Positions 14,084 to 21,576 of a stretch of DNA of 24,257 bases are shown in pieces (within the stretch, counting starts at the first letter, position 1; every line of letters starts with the position of its first letter). The position numbers and the translations under genes were made by a program. The notes beneath the pieces were generated by a model that had not been told where the DNA came from, did no database searches, and saw only the letters and a list, made by a program, of their open reading frames with translations. The stretch comes from JBOGGX01 sp050744245 (GTDB lineage Bacteria; Actinomycetota; Acidimicrobiia; Acidimicrobiales; JBOGGX01), in assembly GCA_050744245.1 (NCBI GenBank), contig JBOGGX010000030.1:1-24257 (forward strand). The letters run 5' to 3'.

Positions 14084-14816
14084 GCGGTTGGCCGACGCCA
14101 TCCGCGACCGGCGGGCGATCGAGCCGCCCGACGACGACCTCTCGATCGACGACGCCTACGACGCCCAGGACGAGCTGCTGAAGCTCCTCGGCGGCGAGGT
14201 CGTGGCGGCCAAGCTCGGCCTCACCAGCCGGGCCAAGCAGGAGCAGATGAACGTCGGCGAGCCGATCTACGGCTGGCTCACCGACGTCATGGGGCTCGAC
14301 GCCGGCGAGCCCGTCCCCTGCGCCGAGCTGATCCAGCCACGGGTCGAACCCGAGATCGCCTTCCTCATACGCGACGAGCTGCGCGGCCGCGGCGTCACCG
14401 CGGCGCGGGTGCTGGCCGCCACCGAAGCGGTGCTGCCCGCCCTCGACGTGCTCGACAGCCGCTTCACCGGCTACCGCTTCACCCTGCCGTCGGTCATCGC
14501 CGACGACGCCTCGGCCGGTCGCTTCCGACTCGGGAACCCGATCGCGCTCGAGCGGGGGACCGACCTCAGGCTGGTGGGTTGCGTGTTCGAGAAGAACGGC
14601 GAGGTGGTGGCCACGGCCGCCGGGGCCGCCGTGCTCGACCATCCGGCGGCCGCCGTGGCCTGGTTCGTGCGCAAGCTGGCCGAACGGAGCCGGGCCCTTC
14701 CGGCCCGCACCATCGTGCTCGCGGGCGCCCTCACCGCGGCGGTGGCGATCGAGCCGGGCGACGTGGTCGGAGCCAGCTTCGACCGCATCGGTTCCGTCGA
14801 GCTGGCCTGCAGATGA
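14070..14816 (+). CDS. dmpH: 2-oxo-3-hexenedioate (4-oxalocrotonate) decarboxylase
   Basis: A 248-residue protein starting at GTG 14070 inside the end of the aldolase gene. It shares the hydratase/decarboxylase fold with the product of 11353-12129: AAKLGLTSRAKQEQMNV, IYGWLTDVM, PRVEPEIAFLIRDEL (metal site), PALDVLDSRFTGYRFTLPSVIADD, and IVLAGALTAAVAIEPGD. The YGWLTDVM and RFTGYRF segments fit the decarboxylase branch (DmpH/XylI) better than the hydratase. It removes CO2 from 4-oxalocrotonate, giving 2-hydroxypenta-2,4-dienoate. Its presence with a tautomerase shows that the oxalocrotonate (dehydrogenative) branch of catechol meta-cleavage is encoded here. Confidence 0.85.
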   Translation: MSLAERLADAIRDRRAIEPPDDDLSIDDAYDAQDELLKLLGGEVVAAKLGLTSRAKQEQMNVGEPIYGWLTDVMGLDAGEPVPCAELIQPRVEPEIAFLIRDELRGRGVTAARVLAATEAVLPALDVLDSRFTGYRFTLPSVIADDASAGRFRLGNPIALERGTDLRLVGCVFEKNGEVVATAAGAAVLDHPAAAVAWFVRKLAERSRALPARTIVLAGALTAAVAIEPGDVVGASFDRIGSVELACR

Positions 14817-14831
14817 ACGCGAGGTGACGAG

Positions 14832-15050
14832 ATGCCCCTGGTGCACATCGACCTGATGGAAGGAAGGCCGCCGGAGAGGGTGGAGGAGATGATCGCAGCC
14901 GTCTCGGAGGCGATCGCATCGACCCTCGACGCGCCGATCGAGACCGTGCGGGTGGTCGTGAACGAGATCCGTCCCCACCAGTACGGTGTGGGCGGCAAGC
15001 CGTGGTCGGTGGTGGTCGAGGAGCGGGCCCGGCCGGAGCAGGAACGGTGA
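14832..15050 (+). CDS. dmpI: 4-oxalocrotonate tautomerase
   Basis: A 72-residue protein, MPLVHIDLMEGRPPE at the start, so that Met removal exposes the catalytic Pro1. It continues with VSEAIASTLDAPIETVRVVV and ends with a short charged tail. Length and fold match the 4-OT family (60-75 residues, hexamer). R and E/N positions in VRVVVNEI correspond to the substrate-binding strand. It isomerises 2-hydroxymuconate to 4-oxalocrotonate. In published ARO microcompartment loci a tautomerase of this kind, rather than a 2-aminomuconate deaminase, marks the catechol type. The semialdehyde dehydrogenase starts at GTG 15047 within its stop codon. Confidence 0.88.
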   Translation: MPLVHIDLMEGRPPERVEEMIAAVSEAIASTLDAPIETVRVVVNEIRPHQYGVGGKPWSVVVEERARPEQER

Positions 15051-16497
15051 GGCAGATCAGGCACTTCATCGGCGGCGAGCCGTCCGACTCGGCCGATGGC
15101 GGGACGTTCGAGTCGGTCAGCCCGATCGACAATCAGCCGATCGCGGTGGTGGCACGGGGTTCGACCGCCGACGCCTCGCGCGCTGTTGAGGCCGCCCGCG
15201 CCGCGTTCCCCGCCTGGTCGGCGACGAGCCCGGCCGAGCGCAAGCGGATCCTGCTCAGGGTGGCCGACGGCATCGACGCCCGCCTCGACGAGCTGGCCGA
15301 ATGGGAGACCCGCGACATGGGCAAGCCCATCCGCGACGCCAGGATCAAGGACGTTCCCAGGGCGGCCTACAACTTCCGCTTCTTCGCCGAGCTGGCCGAG
15401 CAGGTCGGCACCCGGGCCTACGACAAGCCGTGGGAGGGCGTGCTGGCCTACGAGGTGCGCCGGCCGCTGGGTGTGGTCGCCGCCATCTCGCCGTGGAACT
15501 TCCCGCTCATGCTTCTCAGCTGGAAGGCGGCCCCGGCGTTGGCGTTCGGGTGCACGGTGGTGGCCAAGCCGGCCGAGCAGAGCCCGGTCACCGCGTCCAT
15601 CCTGGCGCAGATCTGCGCCGACGCCGGCCTGCCCGACGGCGTGTTCAACGTGGTCAACGGGTTCGGGCCGGGCGAGGCCGGGGAGGGCTTGACCACCCAT
15701 CCCGACGTGGCCGCGGTCACCTTCACCGGGGAGTCGGCGACGGGCCAGGCCATCATGGCCGCGGCCGCGCCCACCCTGAAGAAGCTGTCGTTCGAGCTGG
15801 GAGGCAAATCGGCCAACATCGTCTGCGCCGACGCCGACCTCGACGCCGCCGTGGCCGGCGCCGTGCTGGGCAGCTTCAGCAACCAGGGTGAGGTCTGCCT
15901 GGCCGGTTCCCGGCTGCTCGTCCAGCGCCCGGTGTACGACGAGTTCCTCGCCCGTTTCGTCGCCGCGTCCGAGTCGCTGCGGGTCGGCGATCCCCTCGAC
16001 CCATCGACCGACATGGGCCGCTGGTGTCGCCCGAGCATCTGGAGAAGGTCGAGTCCTACATCGAGCTGGCCCATGAGGAAGGGGCCAAGCTGATGTCCGG
16101 CGGTCACCGGCTCACCGATGGGTCGCTGGCTCGCGGGAACTACCTGGCGCCCACCGTGTTCGCCGACGCCGACAACTCGATGCGGGTGTGCCAGGAGGAG
16201 ATCTTCGGCCCGGCCGAGATGGTGCTGCCGTTCGACGACGTCGACGAGGCGATCGACATCGCCAACCGGTCCCGCTACGGGCTGGCGGGCATGGTGTGGA
16301 CCAAGAACCTCGACACCGCCCACCGGGTGGCCCGCGAGGTCGACACGGGGACGATGTGGGTCAACTGCTTCTTCGTGCGCGACCTCCGGCTGCCGTTCGG
16401 TGGCTACAAGGACTCCGGCGTCGGCCGCGAGGGGGGCGAGTACTCCCATGAGTTCTTCACCGAGGCCAAGGCGGTCGTGATCAAGCTGGAAGCCTGA
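15047..16497 (+). pseudogene. dmpC: 2-hydroxymuconic semialdehyde dehydrogenase, one-base frame break
   Basis: The N-terminal frame (GTG 15047) encodes RHFIGGE, then PWNFPLML with N151, FELGGKSAN with E250 and NQGEVCLAGSR with the catalytic cysteine C284; these are the NAD(P)-dependent aldehyde dehydrogenase residues. It runs to TDMG near 16019. The next frame continues as LVSPEHLEKVESYIELA to the end LPFGGYKDSGVGREGGEYS...VVIKLEA. A single missing C in GGGCCGCTGG (expected GGGCCCGCTGG) near 16018-16021 restores one 483-residue protein. The intact enzyme oxidises the ring-fission semialdehyde to 2-hydroxymuconate with NAD+, feeding the tautomerase. A homopolymer-type deletion suggests a sequencing error as much as a real mutation. 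It is the second enzyme of the pathway in ARO-type loci. Confidence 0.85.
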
Positions 16498-16868
16498 TGC
16501 CCTGGGTTTCGGCCGGCGTCGTCCCGCCGAGCGGGTCGGTCGTCGCGACCACCGGTGACGTCGAAGTGGCCGTGTTCAACCACCACGGGCGGCTGGCCGC
16601 CATCGCCAACCGCTGCCTGCACAAGGGCGGCTCGCTGGCCGACGGCCTGGTGCGCGGCGGCACCGTCACCTGTCCCGAGCACTGGTGGCGGTACCGGCTG
16701 GATGACGGTCAGCGGGTCGGCGCCCCCGAGCTGCGGCTCGCCTGCTTCCCGGTCGAGGAGCGTGACGGCGAGGCGTGGGTGGAGCTGCCTGACGTGGTCC
16801 AGCGGGTCGTACCGCGCTCGATCCGCGACGAGCTCCTCGACCACGCCCGCACCTGGAGGAGGTCGTGA
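16497..16868 (+). CDS. Rieske-type [2Fe-2S] ferredoxin
   Basis: A 123-residue protein starting at ATG 16497, overlapping the dehydrogenase stop by one base. It has C40-x-H42 (NRCLHKGGSL) and C59-x2-H62 (VTCPEHWWRY), the Rieske cluster ligands, in a single domain of about 100 residues with no catalytic domain. It is most likely the electron carrier for the Rieske oxygenase at 1041-2303 or for a di-iron monooxygenase of which only the TmoA-like remnant is visible. T4MO-type monooxygenases also use a Rieske ferredoxin (TmoC), so both are open. The last 25 residues are a charged tail without a known domain. The HAD gene starts 4 bases before its end. Confidence 0.88.
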   Translation: MPWVSAGVVPPSGSVVATTGDVEVAVFNHHGRLAAIANRCLHKGGSLADGLVRGGTVTCPEHWWRYRLDDGQRVGAPELRLACFPVEERDGEAWVELPDVVQRVVPRSIRDELLDHARTWRRS

Positions 16869-17482
16869 GCCGGGCCGTGGTGTGGGACATGGGCGGGATC
16901 ATGTACCGCTTCTTCACCGAGCTCGTCCTCGACCTCGGCCGCAGGCGGGGGTGGCCGGTCGACCGGCTCCCACTGGGACCCACGGGACGAGGCGCCGATC
17001 CCGACTACGAGCGGATGCTCCGCGGCGACATCGGCGAGCACGAGTACCTCGAGCGGGTGCGGGCCGGGCTGCGCGCCGAGGCGATCGAGTTCGACCCGCT
17101 CCGCGAGCTCCACTGGGCCGGGCAGGAGCGGGCCGAGACGTGGAAGACGATCCGCACGCTCCACGAGCACGGCATCCGCCAGGCCGTGCTCACGAACGAC
17201 GCGTCGAAATGGCTCGGCGAGCGGTGGCTCGACACGTGGGAGCCGGCGAGCTGGTTCGAGGCCATGATCGACGTGGCTACCCTCGGCGTGCGCAAGCCCG
17301 ACCCGGGCCCGTACCTCGCCGCAGCGGAGGCGTTGGGCCTCCCCCCGGCGGAGTGCCTGTTCGTCGACGACCTGCCGGTCAACTGCCGTGGCGCCGAAGC
17401 GGTCGGCATGGCGAGCCACTGGTTCGACATCACCCGGCCGGCCGACAGCCTCACCGCCCTGCTCCAGCGGCTCGACATCTGA
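16865..17482 (+). CDS. HAD-superfamily hydrolase-like protein
   Basis: A 205-residue protein starting at GTG 16865, overlapping the ferredoxin stop (GTGA). The HAD motifs are present: motif I VVWDMGGIMY with D8, motif II VLTND with T110, motif III VRKPDP with K144, and motif IV LFVDDLPVN with D168/D169. The usual second aspartate of DxD is glycine, as in the DxGG subgroup that includes sugar-phosphate phosphatases and uncharacterised members, so phosphatase activity is possible but not shown. It ends the rightward unit. Two degraded relatives lie downstream at 19481-20445. As a second candidate phosphatase in a locus with a phenylphosphate-synthase-like enzyme it is of interest. Confidence 0.85.
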   Translation: MSRAVVWDMGGIMYRFFTELVLDLGRRRGWPVDRLPLGPTGRGADPDYERMLRGDIGEHEYLERVRAGLRAEAIEFDPLRELHWAGQERAETWKTIRTLHEHGIRQAVLTNDASKWLGERWLDTWEPASWFEAMIDVATLGVRKPDPGPYLAAAEALGLPPAECLFVDDLPVNCRGAEAVGMASHWFDITRPADSLTALLQRLDI

Positions 17483-17519
17483 CCGCACCCACCCGGGATT
17501 TCACGTCAGGGCCGGGGAC

Positions 17520-18404
17520 TCAGCCGAGCGGCTGCTCCGCGCCGCGCCGGTAGGTGTCGTGCCACGGACGGACACGCTCGAACGAGGCGCTGGCGGCGAG
17601 CACGTCGGCATCGGCGTAGCGTCGACCGATGATCTGCATGCCCACCGGTAGCCCGTCGATCATCCCGGCCGGGATCGAGGCCGCCGGAGGGCCGGAGAAG
17701 TTGATCGGGTAGGTCAGGCGCCATCCGATGAGCGGGTCGACCTCGACCCCGCCGATCTCCGAGGGGCCCACGGTGTTGCCGTCATCGGCGTTGTCGACCG
17801 GAAGGCAGGCCAAGGTGGGCGTCACCAGCAACTGGTAGACGTCGAGCACCTCGCGCACGCCGTCGTACACCTCCGAGCGCATCTGCTGGTCACGCCGCAC
17901 GTCGAGAGCGCTCAGCCGATAGCCCTGCTCGAGCCACGCCAGGTACTGAGGTGGGAGGTCGTCGCGGTGATCACGCAACAGATCGACGCCGCCGGCTTTG
18001 AAGCCCTCGACGGCTTCGACGTTGCCCGGCATGATCAGCCGGCACCAGAGGTCGCTCGGCTCCCGCTGGTCATGCCTCAGGTCGACGTCGACCTCTTCGA
18101 CGTGGGCCCCGGCCTCCTCGAAGGCCCGCACCGCCCGGGCGACGGTCTCGGCGATGCGCCCGTCGACCGGAAACGTTCCGAAGTCGGCGCTGAACGCGAT
18201 CTTCCACTTGGCGATGGGGCGGTCCACGGTTGTGCGGAAGTCGATCCGTTCATCGAGGCTGAACGGATCACGCGAGTCGTAGCCGGCCAGCGAGGTCAGG
18301 GCCAACCCCGCATCGGCCACGGTGCGGGCCACGATGCCCTCGACCAGGAACGGGTTCAGCCCCGAGAAGGCGTTGGGCCGCACAGCTACCCCGCCGCCTG
18401 CCAA
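17520..18404 (-). pseudogene. Amidase-signature family protein, 5'-truncated
   Basis: About 295 residues of open frame on the minus strand correspond to the C-terminal two-thirds of an amidase-signature hydrolase: LNPFLVEGIVARTVADAGLAL, AGYDSRDPFSLDE, WKIAFSADFGTFPVD, and the end NFSGPPAASIPAGM.DGLPVGMQIIGRR. The catalytic Lys and Ser-cisSer residues and the GGSS-like glycine/serine stretch belong to the first 180 residues, which are absent; the frame begins abruptly at a weak TTG just ahead of VRPNAFSG. The truncation point (about 18400) is followed by the BMC upstream region. The gene converges on the HAD gene at 17482 and separates the enzyme unit from the shell genes. A start at another point would not restore the active site, so it is scored as a remnant. 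Confidence 0.75.
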
Positions 18405-18541
18405 GTCGACAGCCAGTTCCGTGCCCTGCCGTTCCTGGTCGGGGCGGCGTCGGTCGACGGCCCGGCCGAGGTCAGGACCTACGGCCCGGTGTGGGCGCCG
18501 GCGCGGCCGTCGTCACCTGGCGAGTGTGAGAAGGGAGACCG

Positions 18542-18838
18542 ATGAACGCCGATGCGGTTGGGGTGCTGGAGGCCAAGGGCTACGTGCCGATCTTCGATGC
18601 GGTCGATGCCATGGTGAAGTCCAGCCAGGTCCAGGTGCGGGGCGCAGCCCGGCTCGGCAGCGGGCTGGTGGCCGTCCTCATCACCGGGGAGCTGGCCGCC
18701 GTCGAGGAGGCGATCGAGGTGGGCGAGGAGACGGCGCGCGCCGTCTCCGGGGGCGACGTCAAGTCGATCATCTTTGCCAGCCCCAGCCCGCCGATCATGG
18801 CGATCGCCGAACGCCCCTCGCTGATCGACGGGCACTGA
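18542..18838 (+). CDS. BMC-H hexameric microcompartment shell protein
   Basis: A 98-residue protein of a single BMC domain: VGVLEAKGYVPIFDAVDAMVK, VQVRGAARLGSGLVAVLITG, then AAVEEAIEVGEETARAV, and a short C-terminal strand. Length and order match canonical BMC-H (about 90-100 residues), which forms hexagonal tiles with a central pore; the pore-lining GSG motif is intact. It has a good AAGGGAG Shine-Dalgarno ahead of ATG 18542. The 137 bases upstream (18405-18541) hold no clear gene and are the likely promoter region; no copy of the 37-bp operator is seen there. It is followed 24 bases later by a second BMC-H. Confidence 0.95.
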   Translation: MNADAVGVLEAKGYVPIFDAVDAMVKSSQVQVRGAARLGSGLVAVLITGELAAVEEAIEVGEETARAVSGGDVKSIIFASPSPPIMAIAERPSLIDGH

Positions 18839-18862
18839 TGCGGAGAGCAAGGGAGGCGTTTC

Positions 18863-19159
18863 ATGGCTGAGTCAGCCATCGGTCTCATCGAGACGAGGGG
18901 TCTGGTGCCGCTCATGGCCGGCATCGAGGCGATGACCAAGACCGCCGCGGTCGAGTGCATCGCCGTCGAACGGGTGGGGAGCGGCTATCTGGCGGCCGCC
19001 ATCGACGGTTCGATCGCCGCCGTTCGCCAGGCGGTGGAGGCGGGGAGCAACGCCGTGCGCGAGTATGGCGAGCTCACCGCAGCCCAGATCTACCCCAAAC
19101 CCCACGCCGCCTCGGCCCACCTCCTCGACAACGGCACGAGAGAGCTGCTGTCGCCCTAA
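18863..19159 (+). CDS. BMC-H hexameric microcompartment shell protein, second paralog
   Basis: A 98-residue single BMC domain: AIGLIETRGLVPLMAGIEAMTK, ECIAVERVGSGYLAAAIDG, then SIAAVRQAVEAGSNAV, and IYPKPH near the end, the last being a frequent C-terminal motif of BMC-H proteins. The GSG pore motif is present, followed by Tyr rather than the Leu of the first paralog, so the pores may differ. The Shine-Dalgarno AGGGAGG lies before ATG 18863. Two BMC-H types and a pentamer type together are the minimum for a closed shell. No BMC-T (tandem, gated) gene is seen in the window. Confidence 0.95.
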   Translation: MAESAIGLIETRGLVPLMAGIEAMTKTAAVECIAVERVGSGYLAAAIDGSIAAVRQAVEAGSNAVREYGELTAAQIYPKPHAASAHLLDNGTRELLSP

Positions 19160-19190
19160 GGCATCCCCGCCGTGTCGTCCGGCGGTTGAC

Positions 19191-19484
19191 ATGCTGCTCG
19201 GCGAGGTGGTGGGCCGGATCTGGTTCTCGCGCCAGCGTCCGCAGCTCGAAGGCCGACGGATGGTCGTAGTCCGCGACATCTCGACCTCGCATCTCCATGT
19301 CGCGGTCGACCTCATCGGCGTGTCGGCTGGGAACAACGTGGTGCTCACCACCGACGAGTCGGCCATGACCGCCGTCGACAACGCCCCCGTCGACGCCGTC
19401 GTGGTGGCGCTCGTGTCGGGGGCCGACGAGGAGGTCATGGCGGGCGGGTCTGGTCGAGTTGTATCCGCGACCGTTCGCCAGTGA
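19191..19484 (+). CDS. BMC-P (EutN/CcmL) pentameric shell vertex protein
   Basis: A 97-residue protein starting at ATG 19191. It opens with MLLGEVVGRIWFSRQRPQL and continues with VVVRDIS and VAVDLIGVSAGNNVVL, ending with DAVVVALVSG. This is the EutN/CcmL pattern: an N-terminal strand GxVxGxxWATxK(xxL)xGxxLLxV, then a GAGxGxxVLxxxGSxAR-like loop, then xVDAxVVGIVD. The pentamer caps the twelve vertices of the shell. Here the loop reads VSAGNNVVLTTDESAM. The stop overlaps a GTG that may start the HAD remnant (GTGA). Confidence 0.9.
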   Translation: MLLGEVVGRIWFSRQRPQLEGRRMVVVRDISTSHLHVAVDLIGVSAGNNVVLTTDESAMTAVDNAPVDAVVVALVSGADEEVMAGGSGRVVSATVRQ

Positions 19485-20032
19485 CCGAGCCAGAGGTCGG
19501 CCTTTGCCGAGCGCCCCCGGGCGGTCGCGACCGCATCGATCCGCCCCCACCGCCGTCGCCGTGGCGGGCCTCCCGGCGCCGGACATCGAGGCGGGGGTGC
19601 GCTCAGCCGGTCGCGTGGTGGAGCGCCGGACAGCGCATCATCGCCATCCTCCTCGACATGGGTGGCGTCGTGATCCCGACGCTGTTCGAATCGGTTGCCG
19701 TGCCTGGGTTCCCGGCCGGGCCGCTGGCCGAGGAGGCGACCTACCGGGCCGTCGAGCGCGGCGACGTGGCCGAGCGGGACTATTGGGATGCGGTGGCCGA
19801 GGCCAGACCCGAGCTCGACATCGGCGAGCTGTGGCGCACGTGGTCGTACGTGCGTGACGAGATCCGCGCCGCGATCCGGCTGCTCGCCGGGCGGTACAAG
19901 GTGGTGGCGTTCACCAACGACATGGCGCACTGGTTCGGCGCGTCGTGGCCGGACGACTTCTCCGACCTGCGGGCCCTCCACCGCATCGTGGAGGCCCAGC
20001 GGCAACGATCTCGTCGGGGGCGACGCCGATGA
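19481..20032 (+). pseudogene. HAD-like hydrolase, 3'-truncated
   Basis: From about 19640 the frame encodes IIAILLDMGGVVIP (motif I) and VVAFTNDMAHWFG (motif II) of the same DxGG HAD subgroup as the product of 16865-17482. It reads to ALHRIVEA near 19997 and then turns into unrelated, arginine-rich sequence up to a stop at 20032. Motifs III and IV are missing. The GTG at 19481 overlaps the shell gene stop, but the 50 residues between it and motif I look out of frame (proline/arginine-rich), so the 5' end may be shifted too. It meets a second, oppositely oriented HAD fragment tail to tail. Confidence 0.6.
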
Positions 20033-20445
20033 CCGCGGCGGCCTGGCTGAATGCCGCCGGGTCGGGCTTGAGGGTGCCGGTGCCGGAGAGGTCGATGAGC
20101 GGGTCGAAGCGGCGGAAGATCGTCATGCGCGACCCAGGCTCAAGGGGTCGCTGTGGAAGTCGGCCAGGTCGTTGGTCAGAGCCGCCACCCGGACGGTCGC
20201 CGCCAGCCGCGGCAGCAAGGCCGCCGCCTCGGGCCGAACGACCTCAGGCTCGGGCCGATCGAAGACCCGCTGCATGAGTTGGCGGGTGGTCTAGGCGAGC
20301 TCGCCGGCCCGCCGGCGCCAGTACTCGCGCTCGGTCAGCGCGCCGGCCTGCATGCCGCGCCACAGCGCGTCCTCCGCTGGAGCGAACGGTCCGCCCACGC
20401 CGGGACCGGGTCGAGCAGCAAGATCACCACGGCCCCATGCGTCCT
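20003..20445 (-). pseudogene. HAD-like hydrolase, degraded, antisense to the preceding remnant
   Basis: On the minus strand the translation gives VVILLLDPVPAW, then (one frame on) GGPFAPAEDALWRGMQAG and LTEREYWRRRAGELA, an in-frame stop (CTA on the plus strand at 20291-20293), then AALTNDLADFHSD, RRFDPLIDLSGTGTLKPDP and VIGVAPDEIV. These match motif II and the KPDP motif III of HAD proteins. Motif I appears deleted (ILLLDP in place of a DxGG loop), and the VDD motif IV is cut off at about 20003. A deletion, a frameshift, a stop and a truncation together make this clearly a pseudogene. Confidence 0.6.
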
Positions 20446-20581
20446 ACTGTCGCATGGACGAGGTCCTACGATTCGCAGGAGGAGCCGTTGATGCAGCCTG
20501 ATGGGTGCGCCCTGATCGGGCGAGCTCGACCAGCTCTCGACGGAGATCGTCTGCTTCCATGGCCTCGACACCTTGCCGCTC

Positions 20582-20764
20582 ATGCTCACCGTGGAGGAAG
20601 CCGCCGCAGTCCTGAGAATCAGTCGTAGCACTGCCTACAGGTTGATCGAAGATCACCGCTCGACGGGCGGCCGCTCCGGCCTGCCACACGTACGGCTCGG
20701 CTCACGATGGTTTGTCCGTCGCGTCGACCTCGCCACCATCGTCGGCCTCAATCCGAACGTGTAA
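20582..20764 (+). CDS. Excisionase-like helix-turn-helix protein
   Basis: A 60-residue protein starting at ATG 20582 with MLTVEEAAAVLRISRSTAYRLIE, then LPHVRLGSRWFVRRVDLATIV. This is the excisionase/MerR-like winged HTH (helix-turn-helix 17 type) that many actinobacterial integrated elements encode near the integrase. A TTG at 20573 adds three residues. It sits on the plus strand about 0.8 kb from the broken integrase at 21577, which fits the arrangement of a small integrative element. It may direct excision or act as a transcription factor. Confidence 0.72.
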   Translation: MLTVEEAAAVLRISRSTAYRLIEDHRSTGGRSGLPHVRLGSRWFVRRVDLATIVGLNPNV

Positions 20765-20889
20765 CGGAACTCCGAACCGGGCCGACAACACCCGCCGACC
20801 TTGCAGGGTCAGTCGCCGGCGTTCCCGCGGACGTCGTTGCGCCGGGTGGTGGCGCCAACGACAACGGCGGACGCAATTATGGTGTCTCC

Positions 20890-21564
20890 ATGGCGGGCAA
20901 CCCCTGGAAGCTCCTGCCGGCGCGAGCGCCTCTCGTCCTCCCAGCCGACAGACCACACATACAAGCGTTCAATCACTTCGCAGGGGCCGCAACGCGAATC
21001 GATCTAGCCATGACGCCGGAGCCATGGGTCGGCAACCTGGCCGCCCCGCTGCTCGTGCTGAACCTCAACCCCGGAATCGGCGGCGATCCTGACCGGAGGT
21101 GGCATCGGCGACGCGTTCTGAGACAAGCGGCGCTGGCGTCGATGTCGCAGCGTCCCGTGCAATATCCGCTCTACTACTTGGATCCTCGGCTCGGGGAGGC
21201 TCCTGGGAGCCTATGGTGGCGCCGCTGCCTCCGAGCCGTCATCGAGGCCACGACGTCGGAGCAAACCGCCGTCGCGGTCGCTGGTCTCGAGTTTCACGGT
21301 TACCACTCAGAGCGGTACGCCGCACTTCCGGTGACCCTCCCGTCCCAGCGCTTCGTCTTCGACCAACTTCGCGCAGCGATCCAGCGTCGCGCGGTCATCG
21401 TCGTCATTCGTGGGTTGGCCGCATGGAGCGTGGCCGTGCCCGAACTGGTCGGCTATCGGCACCTGTGGCGTGTCCGAAACCCACGCGCCGCATCCGTCAG
21501 CGAGCGAAATCTCGGCACGACAGGATTCAAGGAGGCTGTCCGGGCTGTCGACGGCTCAGCCTGA
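20890..21564 (+). CDS. Hypothetical protein, possible uracil-DNA-glycosylase-superfamily fold
   Basis: About 224 residues from ATG 20890 (MAGNPWKLLP). The segment WVGNLAAPLLVLNLNPGIGGDP resembles the NPG-containing active-site region of the uracil-DNA glycosylase superfamily, and FHGYHSERYAAL plus VIVVIRGLAAWSVAVPEL fit later strands of that fold. I cannot confirm the family, and catalytic function is not claimed. An in-frame open stretch runs upstream to 20707, overlapping the excisionase gene, but its composition is poor and the ATG is preferred. Codon use and base composition are a little less GC-biased than the catabolic genes, as expected for element cargo. It converges on the integrase remnant. 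Confidence 0.5.
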   Translation: MAGNPWKLLPARAPLVLPADRPHIQAFNHFAGAATRIDLAMTPEPWVGNLAAPLLVLNLNPGIGGDPDRRWHRRRVLRQAALASMSQRPVQYPLYYLDPRLGEAPGSLWWRRCLRAVIEATTSEQTAVAVAGLEFHGYHSERYAALPVTLPSQRFVFDQLRAAIQRRAVIVVIRGLAAWSVAVPELVGYRHLWRVRNPRAASVSERNLGTTGFKEAVRAVDGSA

Positions 21565-21576
21565 TGCTGGATTCGC

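Noticed and set aside
13085..14101. A 338-residue minus-strand open frame opposite the aldolase
   Set aside because: It mirrors third-position GC of the aldolase gene and has no family features.
17967..18545. A plus-strand frame ending inside the first shell gene start
   Set aside because: Most of it is antisense to the amidase remnant. The last 45 codons (after 18405) cannot be tied to any family.
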